64,000 nt of DNA. It comes from Oscillospiraceae bacterium. Its GTDB lineage: Bacteria; Bacillota; Clostridia; Oscillospirales; Acutalibacteraceae. This document shows, piece after piece, positions 42,767-51,246 of the stretch (within the stretch, counting starts at the first letter, position 1; every line of letters starts with the position of its first letter). The stretch is from the NCBI GenBank assembly GCA_015066385.1, contig SVOJ01000016.1, positions 1-64,000 on the forward strand, in the 5' to 3' direction. The position numbers and the translations under genes are program-made. Under the pieces are notes generated by a model, which was not told the origin of the DNA, ran no database searches, and was given only the letters and a program-made list of their open reading frames with translations.

Positions 42767-44077
42767 TTAAAGTGCAAAATCTTCGCCTGCGAAATCGCTG
42801 AGTGCATCGTTGATGGTCAGACGGAGGAAGTCATCGCAGAAATCATCAAGACTGATCTGTGTGACATTGCCGTCACTCATGCGTTTGACATTCACAACTT
42901 TGTTTGCGATTTCATCGGCACCGAGCACAAGCGTGTAATCCGCTTTGCATTTGTCGGCATATTTCATCTGTGCTTTGACCGAACGGCCCGTGACATCCGT
43001 CAGTGCATACACACCTTCCGCACGAAGGTCGTTTACAAGGCGCATGGCTTCAAACGAAAATTCTTCGTTGTAGGGGGCAATGTACAGCGAACAATGTTCG
43101 GGTTCGGGTACTTCAATGTTCTGGGCCAGCATCAGCAGGTCGAGTCTTTCCACACCCATGCCGAAGCCGCAAGCGGGGAGGGGATTGCCGCCTAATTGTT
43201 CAACAAGACCGTCATATCTGCCGCCTGCACAAACGGCGCTTTGTGCACCGAGGTCATGCGTGATGAACTCAAAAACGGTTTTTGTATAATAATCAAGTCC
43301 GCGCACGATGTGCGGATTGATGATGAAGTCAATATCCATTGCCTTAAGATACTTCTGTACCTGCGCAAAGTGTGTGGTGCATTCGTCGCAAAGAAAATCG
43401 GTGATCACGGGAGCATCTGCGGCGATGGCCGAGCAGACGGGACTCTTGCAGTCAAGAATACGCATGGGATTGCGTTCCAATCTGCCAAGGCATGTTTCGC
43501 AAAGATCGCCCTTCTTTTTATTAAAATAAGCAAGCAAAGCCTTGTGGTATTCCTTACGGCAAACAGGACAGCCGATGGAGTTGATTTCCAGTGTGATATT
43601 TTCAACACCGATGCGGTCAAATACATGACGGGCAATCGCCATCACTTCTGCATCCTGTGCCGCACTCTGACTACCGAAAGCCTCCACGCCGAACTGATGG
43701 AATTCACGAAGTCTGCCTGCCTGCGGCTTTTCATAACGGTAGCAGGAGGTCAGATACCACAATTTCTGCGGAAGCGGTTCGTTGAACAGACCGTGTTCAA
43801 GAAAAGCACGGACGGCGCCTGCCGTACCTTCGGGACGAAGCGAAATGGAACGCTTGCCGTTGTCTTCAAAGGTGTACATTTCTTTCTGCACAACGTCCGT
43901 GGTGTCACCGACGGAACGGTTGAACAGTTCCGTGTGTTCAAAAACGGGGGTGCGGATCTCATAAAATCCGAAGCAGGCGGCAGTTTCCGCCACTACTTTT
44001 TCAATATATTGATATCTGTGCGCTTTTGACGGAAGCAGATCCTGCGTTCCGCGCGGCGCTTTTGTAAGCAAAGCCAT
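42767..44077 (-). CDS. hisS: histidine-tRNA ligase
   Basis: This 436-residue class II HisRS begins with APRGTQDLLP and has motif 1 around YIEKVVAETAACFGFYEIRTPVFE. Motif 2 is at LWYLTSCYRYEKPQAGRLREFHQFGVE, the His-A motif at RGLDYYTKTVFE, and motif 3 at GFGMGVERLDLLM. A cysteine cluster CRKEYHKALLAYFNKKKGDLCETC precedes His-A. The C-terminal anticodon-binding domain (340-436) includes LVLGADEIANKVV. hisS-aspS in tandem is a common clostridial arrangement. No T-box is visible in the 62 bases before it. Confidence 0.97.
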   Translation of the reverse strand: MALLTKAPRGTQDLLPSKAHRYQYIEKVVAETAACFGFYEIRTPVFEHTELFNRSVGDTTDVVQKEMYTFEDNGKRSISLRPEGTAGAVRAFLEHGLFNEPLPQKLWYLTSCYRYEKPQAGRLREFHQFGVEAFGSQSAAQDAEVMAIARHVFDRIGVENITLEINSIGCPVCRKEYHKALLAYFNKKKGDLCETCLGRLERNPMRILDCKSPVCSAIAADAPVITDFLCDECTTHFAQVQKYLKAMDIDFIINPHIVRGLDYYTKTVFEFITHDLGAQSAVCAGGRYDGLVEQLGGNPLPACGFGMGVERLDLLMLAQNIEVPEPEHCSLYIAPYNEEFSFEAMRLVNDLRAEGVYALTDVTGRSVKAQMKYADKCKADYTLVLGADEIANKVVNVKRMSDGNVTQISLDDFCDDFLRLTINDALSDFAGEDFAL

Positions 44078-44139
44078 GATTTGTTTATCCTTTCAATCGA
44101 TCCAACGGCGCTTTGTTCGGATCATTGTTCATTTTCTTT

Positions 44140-44535
44140 TCAGCGTACCAGTTCGCGCCAGTCAAGGTCGCCCCTCTCAAGACCTCTGACCAATGATTCA
44201 GCCGTTGCAATGTTGGTAGCGCACGGCACATTGTGAACGTCGCAAAGACGCAGAAGTGCCGCATCATCGGGTTCTGTGATTTTTTTGGACAGCGGATCTC
44301 TAAACAGCAACATCAGGTCGATCTCGTTACAGGAGATCAGAGAACCGATCTGCTGTGCACCGCCTTGTGCACCGTTGAGGAACTGTTTGATGGGAAGACC
44401 TGTTGCATCAGCAACCAACTTACCCGTTGTTCCCGTTGCGCACAGATTGTGATGACTGAGGATTCCGCAGTAAGCGATGCAGAATTGAGTCATCAGTTCT
44501 TTCTTGGAATCGTGTGCAATCAATGCAATGTTCAT
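44140..44535 (-). CDS. mgsA: methylglyoxal synthase homologue with altered active site
   Basis: This 131-residue protein aligns along its length with MgsA, which turns dihydroxyacetone phosphate into methylglyoxal. LIAHDSKKE, ATGTTGKL, LFRDPL, CATNIATAE and DLDWRELVR are all conserved. But the catalytic base Asp71 of the E. coli enzyme (GGDQQ) is Ala here (GGAQQIG), and His98 is Thr (DPLSKKITEPDD). Loss or change of activity is therefore likely. The phosphate-binding TGTTG is intact, so it may still bind a phosphate metabolite as a sensor or use another chemistry. It has its own promoter downstream of minD, the place where mgsA usually sits in clostridial mre-min clusters. Confidence 0.8.
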   Translation of the reverse strand: MNIALIAHDSKKELMTQFCIAYCGILSHHNLCATGTTGKLVADATGLPIKQFLNGAQGGAQQIGSLISCNEIDLMLLFRDPLSKKITEPDDAALLRLCDVHNVPCATNIATAESLVRGLERGDLDWRELVR

Positions 44536-44586
44536 AAATTCACCGTCTTTCTAATATTATAACGTATATACGAGGTTAACAGAATT

Positions 44587-44615
44587 ATTGTAACACATTT
44601 GACGCTGTTTTACAA
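44587..44615 (-). promoter_or_regulatory. promoter of mgsA (and probably hisS-aspS)
   Basis: On minus, TTGTAA (44615-44610) and TACAAT (44592-44587) have a 17-base spacer, between minD and mgsA. Confidence 0.55.
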
Positions 44616-44623
44616 TTATTTTT

Positions 44624-45364
44624 TTATTTTTTTAAATAGGAGATTCGCAACGGCACGTGTTCACCGTCAATACGGCGCAAAATCCTTGCAAAAGCTTTTG
44701 CTGCGGGGCTGTTTTTTTTGAGTTGTTCGCCGGTTACACTGGATGCCATGATCTTTTCTTCTTCAGGGATTACGCCGATGAGTTGCACGGCGGTCTGATC
44801 AATTGCGAAGTCAATGTTATATTGCCTTTTTTTTCTTGCCGCTTTGTAATCAAAACGGTTGACAGCGAGTCGTACTTCCTGAATGCCTTCCTGTGTCAGC
44901 ACGCGGGCAACCGACCATGCACCTCTGACAGAAACCGCATCGGGGGTTGCCACCACAATGGCGCGTTTTGCACCTTTTGCGGCTCTTTTCAGCCCGTTGC
45001 CGATGCCTGCCGGGGCATCAATGAGAATCAGGTCGAAATCATCTTCATTTTTTTCTATGAAGTCCGCAACCGCATCTTCGGGGTAGTCCGTTTGCAGATT
45101 GCGGGGAACGGGCAACAGCCATAAGTTTTCACCAAGCGGCAGAAGTGCTTCTTCCTTTTTGCAACGGTCTTCGTAAAGATCCATCCAGTTGAAAGCACAG
45201 TCCTTGTCGCATCCGAAGAGAATATCCAAAGAGCCCAAACCCGCATCGCAATCGATGAGCAATGTTTTTTTACCTGCATTGGCGGCGGCTCTGCCTAAAC
45301 CTGCGGTCAGTGTGGATTTGCCAACCCCTCCTTTTCCGGAGGCAATGACGATTTTGTTTGCCAT
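44624..45364 (-). CDS. minD: MinD/ParA-family ATPase without MinC or MinE partners nearby
   Basis: This 246-residue deviant-Walker ATPase has GKGGVGKST at 10-18 with the signature Lys, LLIDCDAGLGSLDILFG, LILIDAPAG and VATPDAVSVRGAWSV, as in MinD, which places division-site inhibitors at the poles. The C-terminus (AKAFARILRRIDGEHVPLRISYLKK) only loosely resembles a MinD membrane-targeting helix. In related clostridia minC and minE flank it and rodA follows; here none is present between mrdA and mgsA. It is probably co-transcribed with mrdA, whose stop is 30 bases upstream. Confidence 0.85.
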   Translation of the reverse strand: MANKIVIASGKGGVGKSTLTAGLGRAAANAGKKTLLIDCDAGLGSLDILFGCDKDCAFNWMDLYEDRCKKEEALLPLGENLWLLPVPRNLQTDYPEDAVADFIEKNEDDFDLILIDAPAGIGNGLKRAAKGAKRAIVVATPDAVSVRGAWSVARVLTQEGIQEVRLAVNRFDYKAARKKRQYNIDFAIDQTAVQLIGVIPEEEKIMASSVTGEQLKKNSPAAKAFARILRRIDGEHVPLRISYLKK

Positions 45365-45394
45365 TTGTCTGCATTCTCCTCTCGTTTTCTTGTA

Positions 45395-47509
45395 TCAGCC
45401 TATGAGTTCGTTTACGGGCTGACTGTATTGAATTTCATTTTGTAATGCGAAATAATATTCATAGATGTCGGCGGCAACCTGTGCGGTTGAGGAACCCGAC
45501 CCTGCGTTTTCAACAACGATCGCAACCGCGATCTGCGGATCTTCATAGGGACCGAAGGTGATCAGGAAACCGTCCGTACCTTCCACATATTTTCCGTTTA
45601 TCAACAATGTTTTTTCTGCAGTACCCGTTTTTGCGGCAACGGTGTGCGGCAGATCCATAAAACTGAATGCAGTGTTGGTTTCGGTTGCAACAAGGCGCAT
45701 ACCTTCTTTGACCGTGTTGATGTTTTCCAATGAAAAGCCCGGTTGGGCGGCAATCTGCGTTTCGTGGCTGTAGAGCACTTCGCTGTAATCCGCGCTGAGA
45801 ATTCTGTCAATCAGATACGGGGTGTAGCGCGTGCCGCCATTGGCGATGGTTGCCGCATAAACTGCCAGTTGCATAATGCTGAAGGAGTTATCGGACTGAC
45901 CGATGGCTGCAAGTAAGGTTTCACCCTGTTGCCAGGTGGAGCCGATGGAATCTCTGTAGGCAGGGCCTGCGAGAATGCCGGCACTTTCGCTGATTTCAAT
46001 TCCCGTAACGGAGCCGAGGCCGAACAGTTTTGCGTATTCCTGAATTTTTTCAATGCCGAGTTGTTCAGCCAATTGATAAAAGAAAATATTGCAGGAATAT
46101 TCCAATGCGGTTTTTACGTTGACATAGCCGTGTGCGGTTTGCTCATGGCAGGCAAATGTGATGTCGAAATATTCGTAGGTACCCTTGCAGAAAATGGTGT
46201 CATTGGCATCGATGATTCCTTCTTCCAATGCCGCCAGGGCAACGGCACACTTCATGGTTGAGCCGGGTGCATAGGTGCTTTGTGTGGTTCTGTTCCACAG
46301 TGGTTTGCCCGGATCTTCCAGAAGTTTGTTGTAGTCATCATAATAGGAATTCAGACTGAAATCGGGATACGAGGCTGCCGCAAGAACAGCACCGCTGTGC
46401 ACATCAATAACCGCTACAGCCCCGGCAGGGGACAGGCCTTGTGCAATGACATCTTCCGTCATGGTTGCCTGAATGCGTTCCTGCAAGGATTCTTCCGCCA
46501 CTTCCTGCAGACCTTTGTGGATGGTTGATATGACGGTGTAGCCTTGTTGCGGCAATACGGAATGCTCAGATGTGATATTGTCGTCCGAATCAACAAGAAA
46601 ATCAAGCATGCCGCTTGCGCCGTGGAGATACTGCTCTGCGGCGGCTTCGATGCCGAATTTTCCGTATTCGGATGTCGGTGTATAGGCTTTTGCTTTCAGT
46701 TGGGCAATTTCAAGATCCGTCAGTGTGGCATCTTTGAGTGCTTCTGTAAGCAGATTCTGCTCTTTTGCGTATTCATCGGCACTGATTGCACCGACAACAC
46801 CAAGGATATGCGGCGCGAGTGTTCCGTCCTCATTGTATTCACGGTAGGCGGCAACGATGGTATCTACGCCTTTGAAATTGATGTTGTGTTCCATGATAAA
46901 AGCAGTGGTTTTGGCAGAAACATCTTTTGCAAATGTATACGAGGTCAGATAGCCGAAAGATGTTTTTACCATGTTATAGTATACGGATGCCAGTTTGCGC
47001 TGTTCATCCGGTGTATAATTTTCCATTTTATAGTCACGTACAAATGCATCCAGACAGTTCTGTGCGGTTGCATACGTGTTCAGGTGCAACAGGTTTTCGG
47101 ATTTCATGAAAGCAATATCACTTTCACGATCTTCGCAGAAGCGGATTTTGCCGTCCGGTCCGAATTCAAGCGGAATTTCGTCAATCCACTCGTCATTGTT
47201 TTTTTCTGCCGTGCGGATAAGCGACAACAGAATGTTGTTCTGTTCTTCCCTGTTTTCGGGGAATGTAACGTAATAAATCACAATATCCGTTCCTTGACGA
47301 TTTTGTACAAGCGGCTGCCCGTTTCGGTCAAGGATTTCGCCACGGACAGAAGGAACAGAAACCGAATAAGAAGCTACTGCCGCGGTATCGTTGTGCTCTT
47401 TGTTTTTTGCGGCAGTGTACTGCGTATGAAGCAGAACGCCTGTATAAAGAAGAATGACGGCAATGAAAAAAGTTCCCGCAATCCGTATTCTTGTACTTAA
47501 CTGATTCAC
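45395..47509 (-). CDS. mrdA: penicillin-binding protein 2 (elongation transpeptidase)
   Basis: This 704-residue class B PBP has a short cytoplasmic tail, one transmembrane helix (about 9-28, IAGTFFIAVILLYTGVLLH) and a PBP-dimer domain with RGEILDRNGQPL. The transpeptidase has active Ser in STMK (SxxK), GQSDNSF around the SxN position and KTGTAEKT (KTG). It cross-links peptidoglycan during lateral growth with MreBCD. The start codon is GTG with GGAGG upstream. It lies 36 bases after mreD. The cognate RodA is not in the window. Confidence 0.93.
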   Translation of the reverse strand: MNQLSTRIRIAGTFFIAVILLYTGVLLHTQYTAAKNKEHNDTAAVASYSVSVPSVRGEILDRNGQPLVQNRQGTDIVIYYVTFPENREEQNNILLSLIRTAEKNNDEWIDEIPLEFGPDGKIRFCEDRESDIAFMKSENLLHLNTYATAQNCLDAFVRDYKMENYTPDEQRKLASVYYNMVKTSFGYLTSYTFAKDVSAKTTAFIMEHNINFKGVDTIVAAYREYNEDGTLAPHILGVVGAISADEYAKEQNLLTEALKDATLTDLEIAQLKAKAYTPTSEYGKFGIEAAAEQYLHGASGMLDFLVDSDDNITSEHSVLPQQGYTVISTIHKGLQEVAEESLQERIQATMTEDVIAQGLSPAGAVAVIDVHSGAVLAAASYPDFSLNSYYDDYNKLLEDPGKPLWNRTTQSTYAPGSTMKCAVALAALEEGIIDANDTIFCKGTYEYFDITFACHEQTAHGYVNVKTALEYSCNIFFYQLAEQLGIEKIQEYAKLFGLGSVTGIEISESAGILAGPAYRDSIGSTWQQGETLLAAIGQSDNSFSIMQLAVYAATIANGGTRYTPYLIDRILSADYSEVLYSHETQIAAQPGFSLENINTVKEGMRLVATETNTAFSFMDLPHTVAAKTGTAEKTLLINGKYVEGTDGFLITFGPYEDPQIAVAIVVENAGSGSSTAQVAADIYEYYFALQNEIQYSQPVNELIG

Positions 47510-47545
47510 TTTGCCGCCTCCTTTTCGGTAAACTTGTTTTGGTTA

Positions 47546-48061
47546 TTATGCTTCTTCCGAAACCTTGTATTTTTTCTCCAGTATGCGCAGTAAAAAGTAC
47601 AACGGAATAACGGCAAGAACGCTTACTGATATCTGCGGGATATAAAAACGGAACAGTGCAGAGAACATTCCGTCTGCATACGGAACAACATAAATCAGCC
47701 AGTGCAGAACATTGTGCACGAGGCTCGCCGCGCCGCAAAGAACGAGCGCGCTCAGTAAATTGTTGCGCATGATGTAGCGGATCAGCAATCCGCAGATGCA
47801 ACCCGTCAGCGCAAGAAAAAGTGCTTTCATGCCGTCGGCGGTTGTTGTTGAAACATCCCACAGACATCCTGCCAGAATGCCGTAAAGAATTCCTGCGAAT
47901 TCTTTTTCAAACATGGCAATGATGACACTCAGCGGCAACAGAAGACAAATCTGAATACCGCCGACGGATAAAGCGCAATTCTGCAGCAGGGCGCCGATTA
48001 TAACAACGGCAACCAACAGCAGCCGTCTGATTGTCAGAATTTTTGTTCGTTGCGTGCGCAC
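47546..48061 (-). CDS. mreD: rod-shape determining protein MreD
   Basis: This 171-residue membrane protein has about five or six hydrophobic segments (LLLVAVVIIGALLQNCAL, LPLSVIIAMF, ILYGILAGCLWDVSTT, LFLALTGCICGLLIRYIM, VSVLAVIPLYFLLRIL). AGCLWD matches the GFL(W)D loop typical of MreD. It starts at GTG, four bases after GAGGAAA. It acts with MreC and PBP2 in the elongation complex. Confidence 0.9.
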   Translation of the reverse strand: MRTQRTKILTIRRLLLVAVVIIGALLQNCALSVGGIQICLLLPLSVIIAMFEKEFAGILYGILAGCLWDVSTTTADGMKALFLALTGCICGLLIRYIMRNNLLSALVLCGAASLVHNVLHWLIYVVPYADGMFSALFRFYIPQISVSVLAVIPLYFLLRILEKKYKVSEEA

Positions 48062-48081
48062 TGTATTTCCTCTGTCAAGAA

Positions 48082-48921
48082 TTAGTTGAATGAAGTAATA
48101 ACAAAAACTTCGAGTATATTTGTGATGCTGATTCCCGGTTCCAGAACGGCGTAGGCGGAAATATCCGTTTCTTCGTTGTGGATGGATTGAATCGTGCCGA
48201 TGATGAGATCACGCGGATAACTGCCGCCCAGACCCGATGTGCAAACAATACCTCCCGAGCCGACTGCTGTATCAGAGTGCAGCCGGGAGAGTTTGCATTT
48301 TCCGAACATCGCAAGGGCTGTATCGGTCGTGACAAAACCTTCTTCTCCCGTACGGATCTCATAAGCACTGATGGCAAGGGACGGGTTGAGAACCGTGTGT
48401 ACCGTACAGGATGTCGGGTTGACCTGTCTTACACTGCCGACAAGATAGTTGCCGCATACAACGGGCATTCCCACGGCAATTCCGTCTGCGGAGCCCTTGT
48501 TGATGGTGAAAGAATTGTAGACATCCGTTCCGTCACGGGAAATAACAGAAGCCGCGCAATACGTGAAATCCGTATTGTTTTTCTGAATATCCAGAAATGC
48601 TTCGTAACTTTCCAGTTTTTGAAGCGTTTTTTCATAATCAACCAGTTGATTTCTGTAGTCCGCAATCTGACTTTCCAATTCCGCAATCTGCTTCATGTAA
48701 GCACCTGAAAATCGGAAATGTGCACCGAAATTTTCTGTTTTTTCCAGCAATGCCGAAGAAAGGCTGTGCAATGGGGTCAATACAACAGAAACCGCTTTGG
48801 TCAGCGGGGAAGTGCCGTCATGTGTGAGTGCGGCGGTCATCACGCCGAGAGCCAGCGCAATGCACAAAGCGAGAATACATCTGAATTTTGTACTTTTAAA
48901 AAACGATTGCATATCTGACAC
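48082..48921 (-). CDS. mreC: rod-shape determining protein MreC
   Basis: This 279-residue bitopic protein has an N-terminal transmembrane helix (about 13-32), a coiled coil (about 70-100, MKQIAELESQIADYRNQLVDYEKTLQKLE) and two beta-barrel subdomains. These include AASVISRDGTDVYNSFTINKGSADGIAVGMPVV and GGIVCTSGLGGSYPRDLIIGTI, typical of MreC. The start is GTG 48921, six bases after AGGG; the ATG nine bases on has poorer spacing. It binds MreD and PBP2 outside the membrane. Confidence 0.95.
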   Translation of the reverse strand: MSDMQSFFKSTKFRCILALCIALALGVMTAALTHDGTSPLTKAVSVVLTPLHSLSSALLEKTENFGAHFRFSGAYMKQIAELESQIADYRNQLVDYEKTLQKLESYEAFLDIQKNNTDFTYCAASVISRDGTDVYNSFTINKGSADGIAVGMPVVCGNYLVGSVRQVNPTSCTVHTVLNPSLAISAYEIRTGEEGFVTTDTALAMFGKCKLSRLHSDTAVGSGGIVCTSGLGGSYPRDLIIGTIQSIHNEETDISAYAVLEPGISITNILEVFVITSFN

Positions 48922-48932
48922 CCGTCACCCTA

Positions 48933-49943
48933 TCAATTGCGCTTTCCGCCGATGTGCAGATTGTCTTTTTCAAGACAAACGGCAATGCCTGCAGCAACAC
49001 AATCAATGGGGTTTTTGGCAATTTTGACCGTAATGCCGACTTCTTTTGCAATGAGTTTGTCCAACCCGCGAAGCAATGCACCGCCGCCGGAGAGAACAAT
49101 GCCTCTGTCTACGATATCGCTTGCAAGTTCGGGCGGTGTTTTTTCAAGCGTGGTGCGTACGGTTTCAACGATCTGGGTCAGCGGATCCTCAAGTGCTTCA
49201 CGGATGTCTTCTGCCGAAATTTCAACGTTTTTCGGCAGGCTGTCCAACAGGTTTCTGCCGCGTACGGTTACTTTGCCTTCGCCCGCATACGGATATGCCG
49301 AGCCGATGGATAATTTTAAGTCTTCAGCTGTGCGTTCACCGATGAGCAGGTTGTATTTGCGGCGCACATACGCGATAATGGCTTCATCAAACTTATCACC
49401 CGCAACGCGGATGGAACGGGATGTGACGATATCACCCAAGGAGATGACTGCCACTTCGCAAGTGCCGCCGCCGATATCAACGATCATACTGCCGGTGGCT
49501 TCCGCAACGGGCAGACCGGCACCGATTGATGCCGCCATGGGTTCTTCAATCAGGCTTACATAACGCGCACCTGCATTTTTTGCCGCATCGTGTACGGCTT
49601 TTCGTTCCACTTCCGTTACGCTTGAGGGAATGGAGATCATGACTCTGACACGGGCGATGGGATTTCCTGCCATTGCTTTGCGAACAAAGGCGCGCAACAT
49701 ATCGCTTGTCATGTTGAAATCGGCAATAACACCGTCTTTAAGAGGACGTACAGCTGTGATCGAACCGGGTGTACGGCCGATCATGCGCTTGGCTTCTTCG
49801 CCGACCGCCACCACTTTCGGCGGTGTCTGTCGCACATCCAGTGCCACAACAGAGGGTTCGCGGATGACGATGCCTTTGCCTTTGACACAGACCAGGGTGT
49901 TCGCGGTACCCAGGTCGATGCCGATATCCTGTGAAAATAACAT
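48933..49943 (-). CDS. mreB: rod-shape determining actin MreB
   Basis: This 336-residue bacterial actin has phosphate-1 IGIDLGTANTLV, phosphate-2 MIVDIGGGTCEVAVISLG and the adenosine loop IVLSGGGALLRGLD. It ends with IDCVAAGIAVCLE. It forms membrane filaments that guide cell-wall synthesis. It leads mreB-mreC-mreD-mrdA-minD. Only 21 bases separate it from the unrelated Gfo/Idh gene upstream, so read-through from that gene is likely unless a promoter lies inside it. Confidence 0.97.
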   Translation of the reverse strand: MLFSQDIGIDLGTANTLVCVKGKGIVIREPSVVALDVRQTPPKVVAVGEEAKRMIGRTPGSITAVRPLKDGVIADFNMTSDMLRAFVRKAMAGNPIARVRVMISIPSSVTEVERKAVHDAAKNAGARYVSLIEEPMAASIGAGLPVAEATGSMIVDIGGGTCEVAVISLGDIVTSRSIRVAGDKFDEAIIAYVRRKYNLLIGERTAEDLKLSIGSAYPYAGEGKVTVRGRNLLDSLPKNVEISAEDIREALEDPLTQIVETVRTTLEKTPPELASDIVDRGIVLSGGGALLRGLDKLIAKEVGITVKIAKNPIDCVAAGIAVCLEKDNLHIGGKRN

Positions 49944-49964
49944 TTGCGTTTCCGCCTTTCGGAA

Positions 49965-51125
49965 TTAGTAAGTGGAGGACATATCCTGATGTACCTGCTC
50001 CACAACTTTCTTTTCGTGCTTGGAATTTGCAATCTTTTCCTGCAGTTTTGCATAGAACAGGTCTTCATCAATGGGAAGAACGATTTCTTTGTCAAGCCAG
50101 CTTGAAAGGAATGCGGCATTGGAAATGGTCAGCCCGTTGATGCCTTCTTCACCGCCGGCAACCAGCGCATCCCCGCGCAGAATGTGTGCGGCAAATGCGT
50201 TCATGACACCGACATGCTGCGGGTTCAGCCCGTCGGTTTCAACATCGACCCATTCTCCGTCGAGTTTTGCGAAGCCGTCGCCGGAGTTGTAGATGCCGTC
50301 AGTGGTGGAACCGTTGAGTTTGAACATTTTAATATTGTCATCTTCAACGACGATTTTTGCCTTGTCGAGGGTGATTTCAAGTCTGTTGGTGCCGGGGCAG
50401 TCACCGGTGGTGGTGATGAATGTTCCCGTTGCACCGTTGGGATATTCAACATAAATGGAAACATCGTCTTCTACTTCAATGTCATGCCATTTGCCTTCGT
50501 GGCAGATGGCACGTACCTTTGCAGGCATGCCGCAGATCCACTGCCACAGGTCAAGCTGATGCGGGCATTGGTTCAGCATAACGCCGCCGCCTTCGCCTGC
50601 CCATGTTGCACGCCAGCCACCGGACTGATAATAAGCCTGTGTGCGGAACCAGGAGGTGATGATCCAACTGACACGGCGGATTTCGCCGTATTCGCCGCCC
50701 TGCACCATTTCGCGCACTTTTCTGTAAACGCAGTTGGTGCGCTGATTGAACATGATGGCGAATGTTTTGTCACTCTTTGCGGCAACTTCGTTGAGTTCAC
50801 GAACCTGCTTGGTGTAAACACCTGCGGGCTTTTCGCTCATAACATGAAGTCCTGCATTCAGGCCTTCAATTGCCATGGGAGGATGGAAATAGTGCGGAGT
50901 GCAGATGAGAATGGCATCCACGATACCGCTGTTAATGAGATCGGTTGCGTTGTCAAACACCTTTGCACCGGGTGCTTTTTCAAGCGCAGGAGCGATTTTC
51001 TTTTCGTCAATGTCACAAATTGCGGTGATTTCAATTTCGGGCATTTTGCCTTTTGCGTAGTTGTTGAGATGGCTTGAACCCATGTTGCCCAGACCGATGA
51101 CGCCGACTCTTACTTTATCTGCCAT
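49965..51125 (-). CDS. Gfo/Idh/MocA-family oxidoreductase
   Basis: This 386-residue protein has Rossmann motif GVIGLGNMGSSH, the Asp after strand 2 (AICDIDEKK) for NAD preference, and the catalytic EKP motif intact in HVMSEKPAGVYTKQ. Substrate-side SWFRTQAYYQSGGWRATWAGEGGGVMLNQCPHQLDLWQW is typical of family members acting on sugars or inositol-like compounds (the GG...H..D..W pattern). ATG 51125 follows AAAGGAG. It abuts mreB. Compare the family member at 6029, which has lost the catalytic Lys. Confidence 0.9.
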   Translation of the reverse strand: MADKVRVGVIGLGNMGSSHLNNYAKGKMPEIEITAICDIDEKKIAPALEKAPGAKVFDNATDLINSGIVDAILICTPHYFHPPMAIEGLNAGLHVMSEKPAGVYTKQVRELNEVAAKSDKTFAIMFNQRTNCVYRKVREMVQGGEYGEIRRVSWIITSWFRTQAYYQSGGWRATWAGEGGGVMLNQCPHQLDLWQWICGMPAKVRAICHEGKWHDIEVEDDVSIYVEYPNGATGTFITTTGDCPGTNRLEITLDKAKIVVEDDNIKMFKLNGSTTDGIYNSGDGFAKLDGEWVDVETDGLNPQHVGVMNAFAAHILRGDALVAGGEEGINGLTISNAAFLSSWLDKEIVLPIDEDLFYAKLQEKIANSKHEKKVVEQVHQDMSSTY

Positions 51126-51162
51126 AATAAAAACTCCTTTATTCAAAAAAATATATAAGATA

Positions 51163-51192
51163 ATTATAGCATAATACAAATGCCAAAATCAA
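51163..51192 (-). promoter_or_regulatory. promoter of the second Gfo/Idh gene
   Basis: On minus, TTGATT (51192-51187) and TATAAT (51168-51163) have an 18-base spacer. Confidence 0.55.
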
Positions 51193-51199
51193 CCTTAAA

Positions 51200-51236
51200 T
51201 TAAAATATTCAGGACCCGTAAAATTTACGGATCCTG
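51200..51236 (-). terminator. terminator of the dut-MFS operon
   Basis: CAGGACCCGTAAA (51210-51222) pairs with TTTACGGATCCTG (51224-51236), with one mismatch. On minus it is followed by a T-rich run. Confidence 0.65.
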
Positions 51237-51246
51237 CGGAATGGAT

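Noticed and set aside
44078..44139. T-box leader before hisS
   Set aside because: The gap is 62 bases, without a specifier loop, T-box sequence or terminator.
47328..47867. 179-codon frame across the mreD-mrdA junction
   Set aside because: It is in another frame over mreD and mrdA, both well supported.
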